DNA from: Rhodospirillaceae bacterium
GTDB lineage: Bacteria > Pseudomonadota > Alphaproteobacteria > Dongiales > Dongiaceae
NCBI GenBank assembly: GCA_016794075.1
Contig: JAEUKU010000341.1
Span: forward strand, 1 to 12,170
DNA: 12,170 bases
Reading direction: 5' to 3'
Below the pieces are notes generated by a model. That model did not search any database, was not told the origin of the DNA, and was given only the letters and a program-made list of their open reading frames with translations. The translations under genes were made by a program, and so were the position numbers. Positions 7,253 to 12,170 of the stretch are shown piece after piece. Numbering within the stretch: position 1 is the first letter of the stretch; each line of letters begins with the position of its first letter.

Positions 7253-7558
7253 GTGGGCAAAGAGAACGACGAATGGGTCTACGACGAAGCGACGGGTGAA
7301 TGGCGTCCGGCCACGGATATGGCTGCGTCCGCCAATGCCGGTCCGGTCGTGGTTCGCGATGCTTCCGGGAATGTCCTTGCCGATGGCGATTCGGTCACCC
7401 TCATCAAGGATCTGAAGGTGAAGGGGACCAGCCAGACCCTGAAGCAAGGCACGGTCATCAAGTCGATCCGGCTGACCGACAACGTCGAGGAGATCGACTG
7501 CCGCCACGAGGGCATCAAGGGCCTCGTCCTGCGCACCGAATTCGTGCGCAAGCGCTGA
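7253..7558 (+). CDS. PhnA-domain protein (YjdM-like), lacking the N-terminal zinc ribbon
   Basis: A 101-aa protein. Residues 31-101 are the PhnA C-terminal domain, a small SH3-like beta-barrel: VVVRDASGNVLADGDSVTLI, KDLKVKGTSQTLKQGTVIK, EEIDCRHEGIKGLVL and the ending TEFVRKR. Standard PhnA/YjdM proteins have a CxxC...CxxC zinc ribbon first; here residues 1-30 are instead a short acidic, tryptophan-containing segment (ENDEWVYDEATGEWRP) with no cysteines. The family name refers to alkylphosphonate utilisation, but a biochemical role for this domain is not established and no phn genes are nearby. The GTG start at 7253 is chosen for its AGAGG six bases upstream. An in-frame ATG at 7175 would add an arginine-rich 26-residue tail unlike the family. 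Apparently monocistronic. Confidence 0.85.
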   Translation: MGKENDEWVYDEATGEWRPATDMAASANAGPVVVRDASGNVLADGDSVTLIKDLKVKGTSQTLKQGTVIKSIRLTDNVEEIDCRHEGIKGLVLRTEFVRKR

Positions 7559-8010
7559 TGCACCGCGAGAGCGTTGCCAGAAAGCACGCGTTGCGCACCC
7601 GCGCCGCTCGGGGGGCTCATGGTGAATGGCTCAGATGGGGGTATGAAGCGGCCGCAGCATGGCTCGCCCAGATTGGCGCGGACGGCGATTCATGCTGTAA
7701 CCTGGGGTTTCTCGCAACTTGGTCGCCGGTGTCGAGACCTAGAGCCAAATTCGACTCTGGCCCCAGTTTCTCACGGGTTTCTCGCAACGCGGTCGCCGTT
7801 GCCAGGACATAGCCAAGTTCGACTCTGACCCCAATTCCTCCCAAGTTCGACTCTGACCCCAATTCCTCCCCGCCATTTCCTCCCCGAATCCTCGGGATGC
7901 GCTGACAAAGGAAGTGGTAAAGGCGGCGGGCAGGGGCTGGTGAAGCCCTAGACACGTGAATTCGAACCGCTTTGCTACGCAGCAGCGCAATCAGGTTCTC
8001 CAGCCTGAGA
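7559..8010. other. Gene-poor junction between core-like and accessory segments
   Basis: A 452 bp stretch with no credible gene. Its main content is the tandem repeat block at 7705-7868. Base composition falls towards the right, into the lower-GC operon that begins at 8011. It may mark the left edge of an inserted segment, but I find no copy of the tRNA-Pro 3' end here that would serve as an attachment site. Confidence 0.5.
7705..7868. repeat. Nested tandem repeats carrying a GGGGTCAGAGTCGAA core (minus strand)
   Basis: A 28 bp unit occurs twice head to tail with no mismatch (7813-7840 and 7841-7868) and once diverged by about five bases (7745-7772). The latter two spaced copies are parts of a larger unit of about 68-70 bp beginning GGGTTTCTCGCAAC (7705-7772 and 7775-7840). 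On the minus strand the core reads ATTGGGGTCAGAGTCGAA. Similar GGGGTCAGAGT strings occur near mobile or REP-type elements in proteobacteria as I recall, but no transposase lies immediately beside it. Confidence 0.75.
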
Positions 8011-8751
8011 TCAGTCTCCCGTAATCATTTTTCCTTTGCGCCACATCCGAAAACTTGTGCTGCCGGCCACGGTTTCGCGAGCATGACGAAATGCGACCTT
8101 GAGCGTTTCACCATGAAGCAAATGGTTTACTAAGAACGATTGGACGAAGTGTAACCCAACTGCGCCGTGGACGCTGTCAAACGGCCCAATGAATGCTTCG
8201 CATACATCTAATTTGGAGAAAGACTTGCCGTATGCAGCCTTGCCTAGTTCACAGGATAGATTGACAAAGCACTTCTTGGTGACGCCCTGAATGTCCAGAG
8301 ATGCGCGCAGATCTTCAGGGGGAACCCAGTCATCGGCAGCAAACTTTAGACCGGTTCCATTGCCGTGCCCGATGATGGTGACATGCGAGTAGACAGCATG
8401 ATTTTGAGCCCAAAGTAGTGATAGCTCCGCTACCGATCTTATTTTGAAAGCCCTGACGTAGTCATCAGAGCAAAGAAGCCTGCAAAACTGCAGTACAGAC
8501 TTGGAAAGGGGGTCAATAAGAGTTGCTTCTGAAGCAAAGTCACCAATTGCTAGAACAGCTACGCCTATGCTCCTTTGACATTTGCTCGCAGCGACCCATT
8601 CTGTGTTGCCGGCCCCCACATCAATTTGAACACTGCGGCCGTTCAATTGCAGCACACCCGACCGCCAAAAAGCGGATGAACTGTTCACTTGTGCGTTCAA
8701 CACAGAGGCGGGAACAAATACTCGCTCGCCTTGCTGTAGACCTATAGCCAT
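8011..8751 (-). CDS. Putative caspase-fold (CHAT/clan CD-like) cysteine protease
   Basis: A 246-aa protein with no close recognised relative. Its second half follows the caspase/CHAT pattern: a hydrophobic strand ending in a catalytic-type His (YSHVTIIGHGNGTGLKF, His129), then a second strand ending in the presumed nucleophile (KKCFVNLSCELGKA, Cys167). After that come a VHGAVGLHFVQSF strand-helix and an HGETLKVAFRHARETV helix resembling the end of CHAT domains. Upstream, GVAVLAIGDFASEATLIDPL and an acidic helix fit the first strand and helix of the fold. There is no signal peptide and no membrane segment. Residues 1-60 are unassigned and could be a recognition domain. ATG 8751 has GAGG close upstream; a GTG at 8793 would add 14 residues. 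It lies 57 bp downstream of the pentapeptide/membrane gene on the same strand, so they are probably one operon. GC is clearly lower than in the flanking genes, suggesting acquisition. The fold call is motif-based. Confidence 0.62.
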   Translation of the reverse strand: MAIGLQQGERVFVPASVLNAQVNSSSAFWRSGVLQLNGRSVQIDVGAGNTEWVAASKCQRSIGVAVLAIGDFASEATLIDPLSKSVLQFCRLLCSDDYVRAFKIRSVAELSLLWAQNHAVYSHVTIIGHGNGTGLKFAADDWVPPEDLRASLDIQGVTKKCFVNLSCELGKAAYGKSFSKLDVCEAFIGPFDSVHGAVGLHFVQSFLVNHLLHGETLKVAFRHARETVAGSTSFRMWRKGKMITGD

Positions 8752-8808
8752 CGCCCCCTCAGTGGAACAGTGTTCCGACCCTAGTTTCGCCACTCTCGAT
8801 TCGCTTAT

Positions 8809-10044
8809 CTACTTCATCCGCAGGCGATTTCGGATGCCCAACGCAACCAGGAACAATAGCAAGGTAGACGCAACATTTTGCACTACGGACAGAATAGCTA
8901 TCGCTGCTGTTGCCGCTGGAGATAGTCCCTCCATTGCTGCGTCAAGCTGCAGCGCCTTGAGCCCGCCAACAAACGGAAAAGCATTGCTGAGCGCGAGCAA
9001 TGCTAAATGCGCCCAATCGTACTTTCCTTCGAGCACTCCGATTGCAATGAAGAGTGCTGCAATTGCCATCATGAGGCCGATCAACCATGCGAGGGGGCGG
9101 CGCCACGAAAGCCCGTAGTCGGAGAACAGTTCGTAGGCCCGATACAGATTGGCTTTGCCGGGATGTCGCTCGGCATAGGCCTTCATTTCGAGGCGAGCAA
9201 AGGCCTGCTGTTCGGATAGTGCATTGTGGGCTCCCAACATTGTCTTGAGCACACGGTAGCGCTGTTCAGCACCCTCGGATTTGGTGTCTGGAAACTGGCT
9301 GTAGAGGGCGTCCGACACATCGAACTCAGTTTCGACGTTGAGCGAAGCGCCCTCGAAAATTGGGGCTCGGCCAAACCTCGTGCCGCGGAAATCCGTTCTT
9401 GCATGGAACTGCGCCTGGCTGAAGTTGGCGACACCTTCTACCGTGAGATTGGCAAAGGTTGCTGGCGCGGCAAACGTGCAACCACGAAAGATGAGTCCGC
9501 CGCCAGCGTCGTCTTTTTTAGCCGTGTGCACGCGAATATCTGCGACAATTAGTTTCTTGTTAAAGACGGAGTGAGTCGCTTGCAGATCTCCGCAAATGTC
9601 CGTATTGCGACCGATAATCTCGACACTCCCTTGGAATGTTCCACCTAGCGAGAGGCCTTTCTCGAATATGCAGTTTTCAATCTGGATCGAGTGGTAGCCG
9701 GCCTGCATGTAGACTGTTTCTTTGAAGCGTGCGCTGCGGATGATCACCAAGCCGCAAGGCTGGCCACCACCAAGGGAGAATTGTGCGCGGCCGTGAAACG
9801 TGCTGCCGGTGAAGTCGATGCCCTGGGGAAAGGCCATTTCCGAGACTAGAAAATCGGAGAAGATGCAGTTCGTAAAATTAGCGCGATGGTTGAAGCTATG
9901 GGTCCAGGCCTTATCCAGTGCTGTGACAACGCCGCGGAGGTCTGCGCCTGAGAAATCGAAATCCCCCGTCTTGTGGACCTCTTGGATATACTTGCGCCAT
10001 TTGGCTTGGCTGCGCAGCGCTTCAACCGCCTCTTGATTGGCCAT
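8809..10044 (-). CDS. Pentapeptide-repeat protein with C-terminal transmembrane domain
   Basis: A 411-aa protein in three parts. After a short helical start (residues 1-28), residues about 28-250 form a degenerate pentapeptide-repeat beta-helix with five-residue periodicity and central Phe/Leu (FDFSGADLRG, ANFTNCIF, IDFTGSTFHG, ANFSQAQFHARTDFRGTRF). A conserved-looking helical linker follows (RYRVLKTMLGAHN, QQAFARLEMKAYAERHP, LYRAYELFSDYGLSW), then membrane segments at about 317-339 and 377-403 with a semi-hydrophobic loop between (LALLALSNAFPFVGG). The RxLK...E.KA...SDYG-S--RP linker before membrane helices recurs in a widespread group of pentapeptide membrane proteins. The two helices with a re-entrant-like loop recall a pore, but no selectivity motif is seen. 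ATG 10044 is chosen for AGGAG five bases upstream. First gene of the operon with the protease-like gene; low GC relative to neighbours. Confidence 0.85.
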   Translation of the reverse strand: MANQEAVEALRSQAKWRKYIQEVHKTGDFDFSGADLRGVVTALDKAWTHSFNHRANFTNCIFSDFLVSEMAFPQGIDFTGSTFHGRAQFSLGGGQPCGLVIIRSARFKETVYMQAGYHSIQIENCIFEKGLSLGGTFQGSVEIIGRNTDICGDLQATHSVFNKKLIVADIRVHTAKKDDAGGGLIFRGCTFAAPATFANLTVEGVANFSQAQFHARTDFRGTRFGRAPIFEGASLNVETEFDVSDALYSQFPDTKSEGAEQRYRVLKTMLGAHNALSEQQAFARLEMKAYAERHPGKANLYRAYELFSDYGLSWRRPLAWLIGLMMAIAALFIAIGVLEGKYDWAHLALLALSNAFPFVGGLKALQLDAAMEGLSPAATAAIAILSVVQNVASTLLLFLVALGIRNRLRMK

Positions 10045-10256
10045 GGGCTCTCCTGCCGACAATGCCTGTGGCTTAGCTTGGGCAAGCAGTCGAGTTCACA
10101 TCGGCCTTGATTGACCACGCTCCGGCTCAATTAGGCTAATGCTCGGATTCCGTGCAATAGATAATGACAAGGAAGCCGCGCTCATTCTGACGAAGGCGAC
10201 AATTAGCTAGTGCCGTCCCAATGAAGGCCGGAATTGGATATGTCTTTTGCTTGAGC
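10045..10256. other. Region between the pentapeptide operon and the IS
   Basis: A 212 bp stretch without a gene. It should contain the leftward promoter of the two-gene operon; TTGCCC-16 bp-ATTGTC on the minus strand just before the start is a weak candidate. A rightward TTGACC (10111-10116), 18 bp, GCTAAT (10135-10140) resembles a sigma-70 promoter facing the insertion sequence, with no gene of its own before the IS. It could be a relic of whatever the IS displaced. Confidence 0.3.
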
Positions 10257-10303
10257 GTTCTGAGACATAGGTGACACTTTGTTCCGGACACATGGGTAAC
10301 ACC
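10257..10303 (+). repeat. Left terminal inverted repeat of the IS481-family element
   Basis: Pairs with 11501-11547 in inverse orientation. It contains the outer AGACATAGGTGACAC and inner ACACATGGGTAACACC sites, so the terminus is a two-site structure. Confidence 0.8.
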
Positions 10304-10332
10304 TCCCCCAGGCAATTGCCTGGGGGAGGTGT
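10299..10332. promoter_or_regulatory. 34 bp perfect palindrome covering the transposase ribosome binding site
   Basis: Two 17-base arms with no spacer (centre GGCAA|TTGCC). The right arm contains GGAGG (10325-10329), the ribosome binding site five bases before the transposase ATG at 10335. In RNA this would fold into a stable hairpin hiding that site. Limiting translation from read-through transcripts by such sequestration is known in other insertion sequences; here it is inferred. It could also be a protein-binding operator. Confidence 0.65.
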
Positions 10333-10334
10333 CG

Positions 10335-11519
10335 ATGCCCTGGAAGGAGTGTTCGGTGATGGACGAGCGGCTGCGGTTTGTTGCCCGGCTCTTGGAGGGC
10401 GAGCAGATGAGCCTGCTGTGCCGGGAGTTCGGCATCTCGCGCAAGACCGGCTACAAGATTTTCGAGCGATACCAAGAGCATGGGCTGGAGGCGCTGTCGG
10501 ATCGCTCGCGCCGTCCGGTGCGCTATGCCAACCAGTTGCCGGGCCAGATCGAGAGCCAGATCGTCAGCTTCAAGCGCGCCAAGCCGCACTGGGGGGCGCG
10601 CAAGATCCGTGAGCTGCTACTCCGCCGCCTGGCTGGGGATGTCCGGGTGCCGGCGATCAGCACCATCCACGCCGTGCTCGACCGGCATGGGCTGGTCAAG
10701 CGGATGAACAAGCGGCGCCAGCGCGCCAGTGGAACACCGCTCTCCGCCGGCCTGGCGCCTAACGACCTGTGGTGTGCCGATTACAAGGGCGAGTTCCAGC
10801 TCGGCAACAAAGCCTACTGCTATCCCCTCACCGTGACCGACCATGCCTCGCGCTATCTGCTGCTGTGCGAAGCCCTCGACTCCACCCGCGAAGAGCTGGC
10901 CTTCACCGCCTTCGAGCGCCTGTTCCAGGAGCGCGGCCTGCCCGGGGCGATCCGCAGCGACAACGGCGTGCCCTTCGTCAGCGCCAACGCCCTGTTCAAC
11001 CTCTCCAAGCTCTCCGTCTGGTGGCTCAGGCTCGGCATCGGGATCGAGCGCATCAAGCCAGGCAAGCCGCAGCAGAACGGCCGCCACGAGCGCATGCATC
11101 TCACCTTGAAGAAGGAAGCAACCCGGCCGCCGGGAGCCAACAGCCTGCAGCAGCAGGCCCGCTTCGACGACTTCGTCGAGGAGTTCAATGCCGAGCGACC
11201 CCACCAGGCCATCGGCATGAAGTGCCCGGCCGAACTCTACACGCCCTCACCGCGCCCCTATCACGGCTTGCCGGAACTCAGCTATCCCTTCCACGACCGC
11301 GAGGTACTGGTAACCAATTGCGGCCGCCTCTGCCTGCATCGCAAGAAGATCAACATCTCAACCGTGCTGGCCGGACAAAAGCTCGGCATCAAGGAGGTCG
11401 ACGAGGGAATCTGGCTCGTCTCCTTCATGCACTACGATCTCGGATATATCGACTTGGAACAGAAGACCTTGCAACCTACCGACAACCCCTTCGGGCCAGG
11501 GGTGTCACCCATGTCTTAG
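10335..11519 (+). CDS. IS481-family DDE transposase
   Basis: A 394-aa protein that cuts and joins the ends of its element. It begins MPWKECSVMDERLRFV, typical of this family. A helix-turn-helix follows at about 26-48 (SLLCREFGISRKTGYKIF), then a Lys/Arg-rich linker (RSRRPVRYANQLP, HWGARKIRE). The RNase H-like core has Asp149 (LWCADYKGEF), Asp209 (IRSDNGVPF) and Glu252 (QNGRHERMH), with the usual RPHQAIGMKCPAELY block after it. The reading frame is intact from start to stop and ends about 28 bp before the right tip of the element, so it is probably functional. ATG 10335 is chosen over GTG 10329 for the GGAGG five bases upstream and the family start; the site is buried in a palindrome. The higher GC of this gene contrasts with the adjoining operon. 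Confidence 0.95.
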   Translation: MPWKECSVMDERLRFVARLLEGEQMSLLCREFGISRKTGYKIFERYQEHGLEALSDRSRRPVRYANQLPGQIESQIVSFKRAKPHWGARKIRELLLRRLAGDVRVPAISTIHAVLDRHGLVKRMNKRRQRASGTPLSAGLAPNDLWCADYKGEFQLGNKAYCYPLTVTDHASRYLLLCEALDSTREELAFTAFERLFQERGLPGAIRSDNGVPFVSANALFNLSKLSVWWLRLGIGIERIKPGKPQQNGRHERMHLTLKKEATRPPGANSLQQQARFDDFVEEFNAERPHQAIGMKCPAELYTPSPRPYHGLPELSYPFHDREVLVTNCGRLCLHRKKINISTVLAGQKLGIKEVDEGIWLVSFMHYDLGYIDLEQKTLQPTDNPFGPGVSPMS

Positions 11520-11547
11520 GAACGTTCTGTTACCTATGTCTCCGGAC
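11501..11547 (-). repeat. Right terminal inverted repeat of the IS481-family element
   Basis: Reverse complement reads AGACATAGGTAACAG then, after 12 bases, ACATGGGTGACACC, matching the left end. It overlaps the last codons of the transposase gene. Confidence 0.8.
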
Positions 11548-11563
11548 TGGACACGCGGAAAAA

Positions 11564-11640
11564 TGGTCGGAGCGGCGGGATTTGAACCCACGACCCCCAG
11601 ACCCCCAGTCTGATGCGCTACCAGGCTGCGCTACGCTCCG
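11564..11640 (-). tRNA. tRNA-Pro (anticodon GGG)
   Basis: A 77-nt cloverleaf read on the minus strand. The acceptor stem CGGAGCG pairs with CGCTCCG. The D arm is GCGC...GCGC with AGCCTGGTA in the loop. The anticodon stem TCAGA/TCTGG encloses loop CTGGGGG, with anticodon GGG. The T arm is GTGGG-TTCGAAT-CCCGC, followed by discriminator A and a genomically encoded CCA (11566-11564). Anticodon GGG decodes CCC and CCU proline codons. The 3' end faces the insertion sequence 16 bp away. The gene follows the MerR-family gene on the same strand after a 127 bp gap. Confidence 0.97.
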
Positions 11641-11767
11641 ACATCGCGTGATATGGCCCAAAAGCCAAACCGGGCGGCCCAATCTGGGGGTGGCCGGCCG
11701 GCGGGGGTTATATAGCGGCCGGGACGGGCTCCGGCAAGGATTGGGTAGGCGTTGGCCGCCGGGCGGC

Positions 11768-12170
11768 CTAGCGCCGGGGCGGCTTCACCCCGTCCAGGGC
11801 CCGGCGCAGGCGGTCGCGCAACTCGCCCAGTTCGCCGGTGATCGCCTTGACCTCGCGCACCTGACCGTCGGTCAGGGTGGCGCGGAACAGCGGCAAATCG
11901 GCCATCGGGTTGCGGGCCTGGGCCGGGGCGCTTTCGGCCTCCTCAGCGGGGGCCGGGGCGAAATCCACCGGGGCGGCGCCATCGGCCAGCTTCAGCCCGC
12001 CTTCGCGGATCAGCTTCTGCACGCCCTTGATGGTATAGCCCTTGTCGTAGAGCAGGCCGCGGATGGCCCGCAGCAGGTCGATATCCTCCGGCCGGTAATA
12101 GCGCCGGCCGCCGCCCCGCTTCAGGGGGCGGATCTGGGCGAACTTGGTCTCCCAGAAGCGCAGGACGTGC
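11768..12170 (-). CDS. MerR-family transcriptional regulator (N-terminus off window)
   Basis: 133 residues visible, open at the right edge. They begin in the MerR winged helix-turn-helix: HVLRFWETKFAQIRPLKR, then GGRRYYRPEDIDLLRAIRG and LLYDKGYTIKGVQKLIREGG. About 20-30 N-terminal residues, including the first helices, are missing. After an Ala/Pro/Glu-rich spacer the protein ends in a basic helix (LGELRDRLRRALDGVKPPRR). There is no cysteine-rich metal site or drug-binding domain, unlike classical MerR or BmrR. It matches the uncharacterised MerR protein that, as I recall, follows ihfA and precedes tRNA-Pro in alphaproteobacteria; ihfA itself would lie beyond the window. A GC-rich inverted repeat overlaps the stop (11754-11768) but lacks a T-run. 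Regulated genes unknown. Confidence 0.92.
   Translation of the reverse strand, partial: HVLRFWETKFAQIRPLKRGGGRRYYRPEDIDLLRAIRGLLYDKGYTIKGVQKLIREGGLKLADGAAPVDFAPAPAEEAESAPAQARNPMADLPLFRATLTDGQVREVKAITGELGELRDRLRRALDGVKPPRR

Larger units (their letters stand above)
10257..11547 (+). mobile_element. IS481-family insertion sequence, apparently complete
   Basis: About 1.29 kb bounded by imperfect inverted repeats. The inner 41 bp (10263-10303 against the reverse complement of 11501-11541) match at 32 positions, and homology continues weakly to about 10257 and 11547. Each end holds two related sites, GACATAGGT(G/A)ACA outside and ACATGGGT(A/G)ACAC inside, presumably transposase binding sites. One intact transposase gene fills the interior. 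The exact tips are uncertain by a few bases, and no target-site duplication is visible. The right tip lies about 16 bp from the tRNA-Pro 3' end. Confidence 0.88.

Noticed and set aside
7705..7868. CRISPR array
   Set aside because: The repeats are directly abutting or part of larger duplicated units, with no unique regular spacers and no cas genes.
7617..7955. Minus-strand open frame of 112 codons through the tandem repeats
   Set aside because: Its sequence merely translates the repeats and has no convincing start site or homologous domain.
7958..7985. Possible tRNA fragment or attachment site, because GAATTCGAACC resembles a reversed T-loop
   Set aside because: No acceptor or anticodon stem can be built around it, and it does not match the tRNA-Pro 3' end beyond the generic T-loop bases.
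11754..11768. Intrinsic terminator at the end of the MerR-family gene
   Set aside because: A 7 bp GC-rich hairpin is present but there is no T-run after it on the minus strand.
11768..12022. A short 84-residue gene starting at the internal ATG
   Set aside because: The frame stays open to the right edge and encodes the MerR helix-turn-helix there, so that ATG is internal.

Overview
The window looks like chromosome from a high-GC alphaproteobacterium. The signs are strong G/C preference at third codon positions in most genes, a ClpS of the second alphaproteobacterial type, an ECF sigma/zinc-binding anti-sigma pair of alphaproteobacterial style, and a MerR-family gene next to tRNA-Pro, an arrangement I associate with the ihfA neighbourhood of alphaproteobacteria. 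A Rhodospirillales-like host is possible, but the sequence does not settle genus.

Layout, left to right. (1) Positions 1-2312, minus strand: most of a large secreted RTX protein (beta-helix-like N-terminus, proline-rich linker, cadherin-like domain, nonapeptide calcium-binding repeats); its C-terminus lies off the left edge. (2) 2553-2870, plus: clpS. (3) 2908-5794: an envelope-stress-type module. A Tat-exported metallophosphoesterase and an exported TPR protein are read leftward; an ECF sigma factor and its membrane anti-sigma factor are read rightward. Between them lie two back-to-back ECF-type promoters whose -35 boxes form a perfect inverted repeat, so the sigma factor probably drives both operons. 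(4) 5791-6789, minus: a luciferase-like flavin monooxygenase whose stop codon overlaps that of the anti-sigma gene. (5) 7253-7558, plus: a small PhnA-domain protein. (6) 7559-11550: an accessory segment. It begins with short tandem repeats and continues with a two-gene minus-strand operon of visibly lower GC, encoding a pentapeptide-repeat membrane protein and a caspase/CHAT-like protease candidate. It ends with an intact IS481-family element (10257-11547). (7) 11564-11640, minus: tRNA-Pro(GGG) with encoded CCA, then the 3' part of a MerR-family regulator running off the right edge.

The best candidate for an undescribed system is the protease plus pentapeptide/transmembrane operon at 8011-10044. 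A clan-CD-type protease paired with a membrane protein, in compositionally foreign DNA beside an IS and a tRNA, suggests a protease-triggered membrane effector such as an antiphage or abortive-infection module. This is inference: the fold call rests on a His/Cys motif pattern read by eye. The ECF module is a more conventional but well-supported regulatory unit.
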